This document shows positions 44,120-52,587 of a stretch of DNA of 64,000 nucleotides, in pieces; the stretch's first letter is position 1; every line of letters begins with the position of its first letter. The notes below the pieces were generated by a model. It did not search any database, had not been told where the DNA came from, and worked only from the letters and a program-made list of their open reading frames with translations. Both the position numbers and the translations under genes were made by a program. The DNA comes from Hyunsoonleella aquatilis (GTDB taxonomy: Bacteria > Bacteroidota > Bacteroidia > Flavobacteriales > Flavobacteriaceae), in contig NZ_JACNMF010000001.1 in assembly GCF_014270105.1 (NCBI RefSeq), positions 1,109,560 to 1,173,559 of the forward strand. The letters are read 5' to 3'.

Positions 44120-45110
44120 ACCATTTACCCTTATCGTTTGTACCTACATGCGTGCCGAGGCGTTGCTACGATTATTAAATTCTGTTAGGGGACAGACTTT
44201 ATATCCAAATGAAATTTTAATAATCGACGGTTCAACCGATGATAAAACAGACAGCGTTCTGAAAGAAAATACGTTTGAAAATCTGAGGTATTTTAAAGTG
44301 GCAGACCAAGATAGGGGCTTGACAAGACAACGTAATTTTGGGGTTCAAAAAGTCTCGCATACCTCCGAAATCATCTGTTTTTTAGATGATGATGTGGTTT
44401 TGGAAACGGATTTCTTTAAAGAATTAATAAGCACCTACGACAAATATTCTGATGCAGTGGCCGTTGGTGGTTATATCACCAATGAAGTCAATTGGGAGCG
44501 GGAAGGTGGTACAAAAACAAAAGATAATTTTTATTTTGATGGTTGGATGCGCAAAGAATCGTCAAGATTTAGAATACGGAAATTTTTTGGTTTGCACCCG
44601 GACCGGTCGCCCGGTTTTATGCCAACATTTTCACATGGACGTTCCATTAGTTTTTTGCCACCTTCAGGTAAAATATATCCGATAGAAATGATGATGGGCG
44701 GTGTGGCGAGCTATAAAAGAAAAGTGTTTCAAACACTAAAATTTTCTGAATATTTTGAAGGCTATGGATTATATGAGGATTTAGATTTTTCTTTAAGGGT
44801 AGCTAAGCTTGGAAAGATATATGTAAATACGGCTGCAAGGTTAGGACACTATCATGAAGCCAGTGGCAGGCCCAATGCTTTTAAATATGGAAAAATGGTG
44901 GTGAGAAACGGTTGGTATGTCTGGCGTGTAAAATACCCAAGTCCTCCATTCAAAAATCGTTTAAAGTGGAACCTAACTGCTTTGTTGTTAACTGCTTTAC
45001 GAAGCACTAATATATTTAATAGCCCCAAAAAGCAGGAAGCTTTCACGGAATGCGCAGGAAGATTTTCAGGTTTGTTATCTTTGGTGGTCAATAAACCCAA
45101 GGTAGAATGA
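44103..45110 (+). CDS. Glycosyltransferase family 2
   Basis: A 335-residue GT-A enzyme with FTLIVCTYMRAEALLRLLNS, EILIIDGSTDDKTDSV, RGLTRQRNFGVQKV and the metal site CFLDDDVVLETDFF (about 92-105). EGYGLYEDLDFSLRVAKLG is the base loop. The start at 44103 overlaps the preceding gene by 17 bases; an ATG at 44112 is an equally good start. The ending ATGA overlap couples it to a methyltransferase gene. Confidence 0.9.
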   Translation: MKAMPKPFTLIVCTYMRAEALLRLLNSVRGQTLYPNEILIIDGSTDDKTDSVLKENTFENLRYFKVADQDRGLTRQRNFGVQKVSHTSEIICFLDDDVVLETDFFKELISTYDKYSDAVAVGGYITNEVNWEREGGTKTKDNFYFDGWMRKESSRFRIRKFFGLHPDRSPGFMPTFSHGRSISFLPPSGKIYPIEMMMGGVASYKRKVFQTLKFSEYFEGYGLYEDLDFSLRVAKLGKIYVNTAARLGHYHEASGRPNAFKYGKMVVRNGWYVWRVKYPSPPFKNRLKWNLTALLLTALRSTNIFNSPKKQEAFTECAGRFSGLLSLVVNKPKVE

Positions 45111-46069
45111 CCAAATCGGCGTTTTTAAAGGCAAATGTAATCCACCCGTTCAATGGGAGGGATTGTGCTTCTTTTGAAGAGGATAAAATACGTTTTGAAG
45201 ACGGTAAGGATTTAGAAGTTTTAAACGGTATTCCAGTTTTGATTGATGAGTCCAAAAGCATTTTTAGGGTGGATGATATTCTTAAAAGTGCCCCAATCAC
45301 TCAGGATTCAGGTTATCGGAATAATAGTTTAAAGAACCGCGTTAGGAAGTCGATTTTGCCTCAGTTGTCAAAAGATTTTTCTTTTGAGAAGCGATACAAA
45401 CAACTCGCCGAAAGCGTTCGAGGTCAAAAGGTTTTGGTAATTGGTGCAGGAGCTAAAATTAAGGAGTATAATGAGCTCTTTTCAGATGCGTTGGTAATCA
45501 CTTCAGATGTGCATTTGCAGTTTAGTCCGGATATCGTTTTTGATGCACATCAAATTCCGTTTAAGGACGAAACGTTCGATTTGATTATTGCCGGACAGGT
45601 TTTGGAACATACTTTTCGACCTTGGGAAGTGGCAAAGGAAATGCAAAGATGCGTCAAACATAATGGATTATTGCTAGTTGAAATTCCATTTAATTTCCCA
45701 TACCACAGTCCGCCATATGATTTTTTTAGATTCACTTTTACGGGTTTAAGAAGCTTGTTTCCCATTTGTGAATTAAAGCGTTACGAGGTTTCTGAAGGCC
45801 AAGGGAGCGCGGTAGCTGTGTTCAATAGCCAATTTCTGGTAGATTTGTTTTCTAACAGATACCTGAGGATGGTTATGGTATTTATTTCACGGTTTTTGTT
45901 TGGATGGATAAAATATTTGGATGTGTTTAGAAAAAGAACAACATACAGACGGATTTACGCGCCAATGGGTTTTAGCATGCTGTTCAAAAAGGATGGCAGG
46001 CAAAGAAAAGATGACGAGCTCTTAGAGGCGTATTATAGTTTGAAAAATAAGCAAAAAGAAAAAGCATAA
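45107..46069 (+). CDS. Class I SAM-dependent methyltransferase (type 11)
   Basis: A 320-residue protein. The first 90 residues resemble the small Trm112-like segment found ahead of some methyltransferases (LEVLNGIPVLIDESK), though zinc cysteines are absent. The SAM domain follows: KVLVIGAGAKIKEYNELF (motif I), VITSDVHLQFSPD, FDLIIAGQVLEHTFRPWEVA and NGLLLVEIPFNFPYHSPPYD with the conserved P-F-N-F-P loop. The C-terminal hydrophobic stretch MVMVFISRFLFGWIKYL suggests peripheral membrane contact. It likely methylates a lipid-linked sugar. Confidence 0.85.
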   Translation: MTKSAFLKANVIHPFNGRDCASFEEDKIRFEDGKDLEVLNGIPVLIDESKSIFRVDDILKSAPITQDSGYRNNSLKNRVRKSILPQLSKDFSFEKRYKQLAESVRGQKVLVIGAGAKIKEYNELFSDALVITSDVHLQFSPDIVFDAHQIPFKDETFDLIIAGQVLEHTFRPWEVAKEMQRCVKHNGLLLVEIPFNFPYHSPPYDFFRFTFTGLRSLFPICELKRYEVSEGQGSAVAVFNSQFLVDLFSNRYLRMVMVFISRFLFGWIKYLDVFRKRTTYRRIYAPMGFSMLFKKDGRQRKDDELLEAYYSLKNKQKEKA

Positions 46070-46621
46070 ATGTTTGGGTTTTCGTCGGATATTAAAAGAT
46101 ACAAAGCTTACAGTGCCAATAAACCGGGATGGGTATTAGTGATGACGCACCAAGGTCTGTGGGCGCTTTTTGTGTACCGGTTTTCAAACTATATTTTTAA
46201 TAAAAGGCTTCCGAAAATTATAAAAAAAATACTTCTATTTTTCTGTGTGGTATGGCAAAAATTCATTGAAATACTTACTGGAATATCAATTGCCTATTCG
46301 GCACAAATAGGAAAAGGATTTTATATAGGTCATTTTGGTGGCATTATCATTAATGCTTCAGCTGTTATTGGGGAAAATTGCAATATTTCGCAGGGGGTTA
46401 CCATTGGAGTTAGTGGCAGAGGTAAAAAACGAGGTGTACCAAATATTGGAAATAATGCTTATATAGGTGCAAACGCCGTAGTTGTTGGGGGCATTACAAT
46501 CGGCGATAATTGTGTGATTGGTGCTAATTCTTTGGTAAATTCTTCTTTTGAAGCTAATGTTACCATACTTGGCGTGCCAGCCAAAATTGTATCTAATAAT
46601 ACTTCAAAAGGCTATATCTAA
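46070..46621 (+). CDS. Serine acetyltransferase-like hexapeptide-repeat O-acetyltransferase
   Basis: A 183-residue left-handed beta-helix protein. Residues 1-85 hold a membrane-like helix region (IIKKILLFFCVVWQKFIEIL) and residues about 90-175 carry hexapeptide repeats: IAYSAQIGKGFYIGHFGGII, ISQGVTIGV, IGNNAYIGANAVVVGG and IGDNCVIGANSLV, with the catalytic His in GHFGG. Proteins of this shape in glycan loci acetylate sugars rather than serine. It starts immediately after the methyltransferase stop and its stop overlaps the next start as TAATG. Confidence 0.9.
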   Translation: MFGFSSDIKRYKAYSANKPGWVLVMTHQGLWALFVYRFSNYIFNKRLPKIIKKILLFFCVVWQKFIEILTGISIAYSAQIGKGFYIGHFGGIIINASAVIGENCNISQGVTIGVSGRGKKRGVPNIGNNAYIGANAVVVGGITIGDNCVIGANSLVNSSFEANVTILGVPAKIVSNNTSKGYI

Positions 46622-47736
46622 TGCAATTTTTAGTGATAACGGATGCGCCAACATTATTAGAAGAGGGACGACAGACGGCCTATGCTCCTTATGTAGTAGA
46701 AATGGATATTTGGTTCAAGAATACAGATGAGGCTACCATTGTTTCTCCCTCCAAATACGGCTCCAATCTATTAACGGCGCCTTTTAAGAAACAGCCCAGA
46801 GTGGTTTCTATTCCTGCAATTCATTTCTCATCTTTTTTGTCAAGCGTTTTGGGTGTTCTAAGATTGCCAATTGTTGCCTTTACACTTTTCAGAGCAATGA
46901 GGCGGGCAGAGCATATTCATTTGAGGTGCCCAGGCACAATTGGACTTCTTGGTTGTTTTGTTCAAATCCTTTTTCCGGGAAAAACCAAAACTGTAAAATA
47001 CGCTGGCAATTGGGATCCAAATTCCAAACAACCGTTGAGTTATCAACTTCAAAAGAAGATATTGTCCAATACCTTTTTGAGCAGAAATATCAAAGTTTTG
47101 GTATATGGTGAATGGGAGAACCAATCAGGGAATATCCAACCATTTTTTACGGCTTCATTTAATGAAAATGAAAAAGAAGGTTGGTCGGAGCGTAATTATG
47201 ATGGAAAATTGGAATTTGTTTTTGCTGGAAGTTTGGTGTCCGGCAAACGGCCACTATTAGCAATAAAAATAATACAACTACTTCGCAATAAAGGAGTTGA
47301 AGCCAGATTGGATTTGTATGGGGATGGCCCACTGAAAAATGAAATTCATAATTATATTTTGGATAGTAACTTGCAGGATGTTGTAGCAATGCATGGCAAT
47401 CAACCCATTGCCATTTTGAAGGAAAAACTAAAGCGAGCCCATTTCTCTATTTTACCATCCAAGTCCGAGGGATGGCCAAAGGCTTTGGCAGAAGGAATGT
47501 TTTTCGGTTCAATTCCCATCGGGACAACAGTGTCTTGCGTTCCGTACATGTTCGGTTTTGGTGAATGGGGAATTTTAATTGAACCTGATGCCACAAGTGC
47601 TTCTGACGAAATTATTGGCCATTTATCCAATAGTGATAAATTAAAGCAAATGGCTAAATTAGCATCCCAATGGTCGCAACAATTTACTTTGGAAACCTTT
47701 GAACAAGAAATCAAAAAACTTTTAAAAAGACACTAA
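46621..47736 (+). CDS. Glycosyltransferase family 4 (GT-B)
   Basis: A 371-residue GT-B enzyme. The N-terminal half (FLVITDAPTLLEEGRQTAYA, HIHLRCPGTIGLLGCF, TVKYAGNWDPNS) has an unusual acceptor domain, while LEFVFAGSLVSGKRPLLAIK opens a normal GT4 donor domain and SKSEGWPKALAEGMFFGSIP is the donor-binding block with the E-x7-E spacing. It shares a base with the genes on either side. Specificity is unknown. Confidence 0.87.
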   Translation: MQFLVITDAPTLLEEGRQTAYAPYVVEMDIWFKNTDEATIVSPSKYGSNLLTAPFKKQPRVVSIPAIHFSSFLSSVLGVLRLPIVAFTLFRAMRRAEHIHLRCPGTIGLLGCFVQILFPGKTKTVKYAGNWDPNSKQPLSYQLQKKILSNTFLSRNIKVLVYGEWENQSGNIQPFFTASFNENEKEGWSERNYDGKLEFVFAGSLVSGKRPLLAIKIIQLLRNKGVEARLDLYGDGPLKNEIHNYILDSNLQDVVAMHGNQPIAILKEKLKRAHFSILPSKSEGWPKALAEGMFFGSIPIGTTVSCVPYMFGFGEWGILIEPDATSASDEIIGHLSNSDKLKQMAKLASQWSQQFTLETFEQEIKKLLKRH

Positions 47737-48812
47737 TGCGTGTATTGCAACTCATAGATTCTTTAAAAACGGGTGGTGCCGAAAGGGTTGCAGTAAATTT
47801 AGCCAATGTATTGGCAACGCATATCGATGTATCTTTTTTATGCGCTACTCGAAAAGAAGGCTTGCTTAAATCTGGCTTAAGCCAAAATGTTCAATATGTC
47901 TTTTTAGATAAGAGGCGCACATTGGATATTCAGGCTATTAGGACGCTTTTTAAGTTTGTAAAAATAAATCAGATTGATATCATCCACGCGCATTCAACCT
48001 CTTTTTTTTTAGCAACTTTGGTAAAGCTTTTATTGCCAAAAGTAAAAATCATATGGCATGACCATTATGGGAATAGTGAGTTTGTTAATAAAAGAAAATC
48101 TGGGGTTTTAAGGTACTGTTCAAAATATTTTTCGCACGTGATTGCAGTGAATGAGACATTGAAACAATGGGGTATAAAGAACTTGAAAATAGACAATGTT
48201 GATTTTTTGTCTAATTTTTCAATCCAAGATACTATCGAACCACAAACGAGTTTAGCTGGAACAATGGGTAAAAGAGTGATTCATTTGGCAAATTTCAGAC
48301 CCCAGAAAAATCATGAATTGCTTTTTAAATCCTTTTCTTCCGTAATTAAAAAACATCCTGATTGGACGTTGCATTGCGTAGGTGAAGATTTTAAAGATGA
48401 CTATTCAAAAAAAAATAAAGCAATAATTAAGGATAATAATCTTAGCTCGAATGTTTTTATTTATGGTTCCAAACCTGATGTTGCTAATATTTTAAGTCAA
48501 AGTACTATAGGTGTATTATCTTCGGATTCTGAAGGGTTGCCATTGGCAGTATTGGAATATGGAATGGCCGGTTTGCCCGTTGTTGCTACCGATGTAGGAG
48601 ATTGTAATCTTATTGTGTCAAACGAAAAGGAAGGTTTATTGGTTGAACCAAATGATTTAGAGTCGTTCTCAAATAGTCTTTTAAAGCTTGTAGAAAACCC
48701 AGATTTGAGAGAAAAACTTGGAGAAAATATTAAAAATAAAGTTTTTGAGAATTTTTCAGAAGAAAAGGTAGTGGAGCATTTGTTAAATATTTACCAAAGC
48801 ACACTTATATGA
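47736..48812 (+). CDS. Glycosyltransferase family 4 (GT-B)
   Basis: A 358-residue GT-B enzyme with VLQLIDSLKTGGAERVAVNL as the acceptor block, IHAHSTSFFLATLVKLLLP, VIHLANFRPQKNHELLFKSF at the start of the donor domain and SDSEGLPLAVLEYGMAGLP as the donor-binding block. It is a standard bacterial glycan GT4. It is coupled to the ligase gene by an ATGA overlap, a position often used by the enzyme that adds one of the last sugars of a repeat, which is inference. Confidence 0.9.
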   Translation: MRVLQLIDSLKTGGAERVAVNLANVLATHIDVSFLCATRKEGLLKSGLSQNVQYVFLDKRRTLDIQAIRTLFKFVKINQIDIIHAHSTSFFLATLVKLLLPKVKIIWHDHYGNSEFVNKRKSGVLRYCSKYFSHVIAVNETLKQWGIKNLKIDNVDFLSNFSIQDTIEPQTSLAGTMGKRVIHLANFRPQKNHELLFKSFSSVIKKHPDWTLHCVGEDFKDDYSKKNKAIIKDNNLSSNVFIYGSKPDVANILSQSTIGVLSSDSEGLPLAVLEYGMAGLPVVATDVGDCNLIVSNEKEGLLVEPNDLESFSNSLLKLVENPDLREKLGENIKNKVFENFSEEKVVEHLLNIYQSTLI

Positions 48813-50167
48813 AGCTATCATTGTACCATAAGTTAATACTGTTTCATATTAGTCTTGGGCTTGCGGTTTTTGCATTTAAGCCCTTGGCTTTGCTATACTT
48901 TGTTTTCATTTCGATATTTTGGGGGTACAAAATCATAAATGTATCTTACCAAAGTAGGGTATTCTACGTCCTTATGGCATGTGCATATGTTGTTGGTATT
49001 GAGGTGTTTTTAAGGATGAACGAAGGTACCTTTTTCTACGAGGCCAGTAAATATCTTGTCATAGTATTTATTCTTGTTGGGATGTTCACCACCAGCTTTA
49101 ATAGCAAGGGTTTGGGCTATGTTTTGTACGTTATTTTGTTAATTCCGTCCATTTTTGTAGCGGTTTCTGAAATGGGTTTTGAGACCAACATTCGAAAGGC
49201 AATTGCCTTTAATTTAAGTGGACCCGTATGTTTAGGACTGGCGGCCATATATTGTTACGGCAGGGTGGTGACGTTAAACCAAATTAAGTTGGTCCTCATT
49301 GCTGTTTTGATGCCACTAATCAGCATGACCGTTTATTTATTTTTGTATACCCCCGATATACAGGCGGCAATTACGGGGACGGAGTCTAATTTTGCTACTT
49401 CAGGTGGATTTGGGCCAAATCAGGTGGCCACGGTCCTTGGCATGGGTATGTTTGTGCTTACCACGCGTTTTTTTATGTCTAAAGAAAGTACCTTATTGAA
49501 AATTATTGATTTGTTGCTTTTGGGTTTATTGAGTTTTAGGGCGATAGTGACATTTAGTCGAGGAGGTGTAGTGACTGCCATAATTATGATTCTATGCTTT
49601 CTTATGATTTATTATGCAAAGGTCAATTTTAAGTATAAACGAAAAATTTTATTGTCCCTGACCATTTTTTTAGGATTGGCATTTTTTACTTGGGTTTTTA
49701 GTTCTATCCAAACAGGGGGTTTTATTGATAAACGTTATGCCAACCAAGATGCAGCTGGAAGGGAAAAAGAAGATATAAGTACGGGGCGCACAGATTTGAT
49801 CGCCTTTGAAATAAAGGAATTTATTGCCCATCCGGTATTGGGTATTGGGGTTGGAAAAATAAAGGAACGGAGGTTAAGCGAAACTGGACTCTTAGCGGCG
49901 TCCCATAATGAACTGAGTAGAATTTTAGCAGAACACGGCCTATTTGGGGTTTTTGCTTTTCTCATTCTCTTGTTGGCACCATTACTTCACCGTATTAAAA
50001 ATAAATCCAATATATTTTTCTATTCATTCTACATTTTTTGGTTGCTGACAGTGAACCATTCTGCCATGAGAATTGCAGCTCCGGCGTTTATATACGCGCT
50101 TTGTTTGTTAAATATTAAATATGAAAGACGTCCTTTACATAGGAAGCCAATTATCGGAAAGCCATAA
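48809..50167 (+). CDS. O-antigen ligase / polymerase family membrane protein (WaaL/Wzy type)
   Basis: A 452-residue integral membrane protein with about eleven hydrophobic segments. The Wzy_C pattern is present: FSRGGVVTAIIMILCFLMI, then a periplasmic loop with GREKEDISTGRTDLIAFEIK, HPVLGIGVGKIKERR and HNELSRILAEHGLFG (His and Arg conserved in ligases). Such proteins either polymerise repeat units or ligate finished O-antigen to lipid A-core. With an ABC exporter in the same locus a ligase role is favoured, but polymerase activity cannot be excluded. The 3' end overlaps the next gene by 47 bases in another frame. Confidence 0.88.
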   Translation: MKLSLYHKLILFHISLGLAVFAFKPLALLYFVFISIFWGYKIINVSYQSRVFYVLMACAYVVGIEVFLRMNEGTFFYEASKYLVIVFILVGMFTTSFNSKGLGYVLYVILLIPSIFVAVSEMGFETNIRKAIAFNLSGPVCLGLAAIYCYGRVVTLNQIKLVLIAVLMPLISMTVYLFLYTPDIQAAITGTESNFATSGGFGPNQVATVLGMGMFVLTTRFFMSKESTLLKIIDLLLLGLLSFRAIVTFSRGGVVTAIIMILCFLMIYYAKVNFKYKRKILLSLTIFLGLAFFTWVFSSIQTGGFIDKRYANQDAAGREKEDISTGRTDLIAFEIKEFIAHPVLGIGVGKIKERRLSETGLLAASHNELSRILAEHGLFGVFAFLILLLAPLLHRIKNKSNIFFYSFYIFWLLTVNHSAMRIAAPAFIYALCLLNIKYERRPLHRKPIIGKP

Positions 50168-51131
50168 AACGGTAACAACAATTGACACTTTAAGTGCGGA
50201 TTTGCGCAAAGAAGGTTACTCTGTTTTTACTGCTTCCAAAAAGCAGAATAAGGTTCTGAGGTTTATGGATATGCTATTTCATATTATAAAGTATAAAGGC
50301 TCCGTGGATTTAGTTTTAATCGATACTTATAGTACCACAAATTTTTACTACGCCTATGCATGTAGCCAATTATGCAGATTTTTTAAGCTGAAATATATTC
50401 CAATTCTCCATGGTGGGAATTTGCCTGAACGTCTGAAGAAATCTGCAAAATTATCAAGACAAATTTTTGATAATGCCCAAATTAATGTGGCTCCTTCTCT
50501 ATATTTAAAGCATCATTTTAGTAAGGCAGGTTATAAAAATTTGTTATTCATCCCAAATTCAATACCATTGGATCAATACAAGTTTCAAAAGCGCAAAATT
50601 GATAAAATTAAGATGCTTTGGGTGCGCTCCTTTTCAAAATTGTATAACCCTTTATTGGCTGTTAAGTTGCTGAAATCCCTTAAGGTCGAAGGTGTTCAAG
50701 CCTCGTTATGCATGGTGGGGCCAGAAAATGATGGAAGTATGAAAGAAGCCAAAGTATTGGCAAAAGAACTTGAAGTGGACATTGAGTTTACAGGTAAATT
50801 GGCAAAATCAGAATGGCATGCTAAAGCTTCGGATTTCAATGTCTTTATAAATACTACCAATATTGATAATATGCCGGTTAGTGTTATAGAGGCAATGGCT
50901 TTGGGCTTGCCCATTGTTTCAACAAATGTTGGTGGGTTGCCTTATTTGCTGGAAGACAAAGAGGATGCGATTTTAGTAGAACCGAATGATGCAAACTTAT
51001 TTAAAGATGCTATTTTAAATCTCATGAAAAATCAGGGTGAAGTGGATAAAATGACCTCAAAGGCACGCCAAAAGGTAGAGCAGTTTGATTGGAAAGTAGT
51101 GAAGCAAAGGTGGTTTTCGGTACTTTCTTAA
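50121..51131 (+). CDS. Glycosyltransferase family 4 (GT-B)
   Basis: A 336-residue GT-B enzyme starting MKDVLYIGSQLSESHKTVTT inside the 3' end of the ligase gene (47-base overlap, the longest in the locus). IPILHGGNLPERLKKSAKLS lies in the acceptor domain, KIKMLWVRSFSKLYNPLLAV opens the donor domain and IDNMPVSVIEAMALGLPIV is the donor-binding block. No internal ATG gives an equally complete N-terminal Rossmann strand, so the overlapping start is preferred. Confidence 0.88.
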   Translation: MKDVLYIGSQLSESHKTVTTIDTLSADLRKEGYSVFTASKKQNKVLRFMDMLFHIIKYKGSVDLVLIDTYSTTNFYYAYACSQLCRFFKLKYIPILHGGNLPERLKKSAKLSRQIFDNAQINVAPSLYLKHHFSKAGYKNLLFIPNSIPLDQYKFQKRKIDKIKMLWVRSFSKLYNPLLAVKLLKSLKVEGVQASLCMVGPENDGSMKEAKVLAKELEVDIEFTGKLAKSEWHAKASDFNVFINTTNIDNMPVSVIEAMALGLPIVSTNVGGLPYLLEDKEDAILVEPNDANLFKDAILNLMKNQGEVDKMTSKARQKVEQFDWKVVKQRWFSVLS

Positions 51132-51133
51132 CC

Positions 51134-51162
51134 TTGGTTATCAAATTAACTTAGTATATTTG
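51134..51162 (+). promoter_or_regulatory. Internal promoter for the initiating sugar transferase
   Basis: TTG at 51134-51136 is followed, after 18 bases, by TATATTTG at 51155-51162, a textbook Bacteroidota -33/-7 arrangement. It sits in the 59-base gap before the last gene of the locus, giving a leader of roughly 25 bases. This would allow the chain-initiating transferase to be expressed independently of the 42-kb upstream run. Confidence 0.65.
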
Positions 51163-51190
51163 GGCAGCTTAGTAATCCTCTCCCGACCTG

Positions 51191-52582
51191 ATGCCTAAGA
51201 ACACCATACATTTTAATATATCGGAGCGTAAAGTATTATTACGGCTTTTTGATCTGGTTTCCATACTTTTTGTGCTGTATTTTGTGGGCAATACTTTTGC
51301 TTTCGACTACTTTTCAATCACCCAAGAAAACTGGAAGTGGATATTCGTTTTGGTCGTTTATATTTGGGGGTTTGGAACCATTTTTGAGCTTTACGATTTG
51401 CAGAAATCCAGTAAGTTTGAAAAGGTTTGGGTCAATATTTTACTTACCGCCTCCGTTACAGTGCTGTTTTACTTGTTGACCCCGTTTTTAACCCCAGTTT
51501 TACCAGAGAACCGCTTGCAAATTCTCTATTTTTTTCTATCAATTTTGCTTGCACTTTTTATTTGGCGTTTTGCATATATTAATTTCGTTACCTCACCTCG
51601 ATTTTACAGAAAAGTACTGATAGTAGGTGAAACCTCAAACATTAAAACGATTTTAAAGACATTCAACGATGCAGACCCAAATTATAAGGTTGTTGGGTTT
51701 ATTAATTGCGAAATCAACAAATCCGAAAAGGTTAGGTTTAAGGATTTGCGGGAGTATCATCCCAGGGAGATTTATGATGTTATTAAGGAAGAAAACATTT
51801 CGGAAATTGTGATTGCCACTTATAATTCCGAGAATATTACTTCGGATATTTACAGGGATTTGATAACACTATTGGAGGGTGGAGTACCCATTAAAGAATA
51901 CACCCAGGTGTATGAGGAATTGACGCAAAGGGTTCCCGTTCAATTTGTTGGGAAGGATTTTTATAAATATTTCCCTTTTAGCCGAAGCAACCAAAACAAA
52001 ATGTATCTCTTTTTTCACCGTTTTTTTGATATGTTGATTTCGTTGATAGGCCTAGTTTTCGGAATAGCACTATTACCGTTAGTGCTTTTGGGGAATCTTA
52101 TTGCCAATCGTGGCCCGCTTTTTTATAATCAGGAACGTATCGGAAAAAATGGAAACCTATTTAAAATTATTAAATTTCGTACCATGGTTAGAAATGCGGA
52201 AATGGATGGGGCTGTTTGGGCAAAGAAAAACGATCATCGGATTACGCCTTTCGGCAGATTTATGCGAAATACCAGAATTGATGAAATACCACAGTTCGTT
52301 AATATTCTCAAGGGCGACATGAGTTTAATAGGGCCTCGGCCAGAGCGCCCTCATTTTGTGCGGGAGCTTTCCCAAATACTGCCTTTTTATGAAACACGGC
52401 ATATTGTGAAACCCGGTTTAACCGGATGGGCCCAGGTAAAAACACGTTATGGCTCGTCTATAGATGATAGCTTGCTTAAACTTCAATATGATCTATATTA
52501 CATCAAACATCGAAGTTTTGTACTAGACGTCAATATTTTCGTTAAAACTTTAAGTACGGTAATTTTTTTCCGAGGCCAGTAG
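51191..52582 (+). CDS. Polyprenyl-phosphate glycosyl-1-phosphate transferase (WbaP/WcaJ type)
   Basis: Starts glycan assembly by moving a sugar-1-phosphate from a nucleotide sugar onto undecaprenyl phosphate. The 463-residue protein has four N-terminal hydrophobic helices, a CoA-binding-like Rossmann domain (RKVLIVGETSNIKTILKTFN, about 138-157), and the bacterial sugar transferase domain at the C terminus: a hydrophobic re-entrant helix (LISLIGLVFGIALLPLVLLG), then FKIIKFRTMVRNAE, TRIDEIPQFVNILKGDMSLI, GPRPERPHFV and KPGLTGWAQV. It is the last gene of the locus and abuts the convergent DUF4105 gene by five bases. Confidence 0.94.
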   Translation: MPKNTIHFNISERKVLLRLFDLVSILFVLYFVGNTFAFDYFSITQENWKWIFVLVVYIWGFGTIFELYDLQKSSKFEKVWVNILLTASVTVLFYLLTPFLTPVLPENRLQILYFFLSILLALFIWRFAYINFVTSPRFYRKVLIVGETSNIKTILKTFNDADPNYKVVGFINCEINKSEKVRFKDLREYHPREIYDVIKEENISEIVIATYNSENITSDIYRDLITLLEGGVPIKEYTQVYEELTQRVPVQFVGKDFYKYFPFSRSNQNKMYLFFHRFFDMLISLIGLVFGIALLPLVLLGNLIANRGPLFYNQERIGKNGNLFKIIKFRTMVRNAEMDGAVWAKKNDHRITPFGRFMRNTRIDEIPQFVNILKGDMSLIGPRPERPHFVRELSQILPFYETRHIVKPGLTGWAQVKTRYGSSIDDSLLKLQYDLYYIKHRSFVLDVNIFVKTLSTVIFFRGQ

Positions 52583-52587
52583 CAAGT

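Noticed and set aside
9044-52582. Mobile element or prophage carrying the glycan locus
   Set aside because: I found no integrase, transposase or tRNA attachment repeat at the borders, so horizontal transfer remains possible but is not shown.
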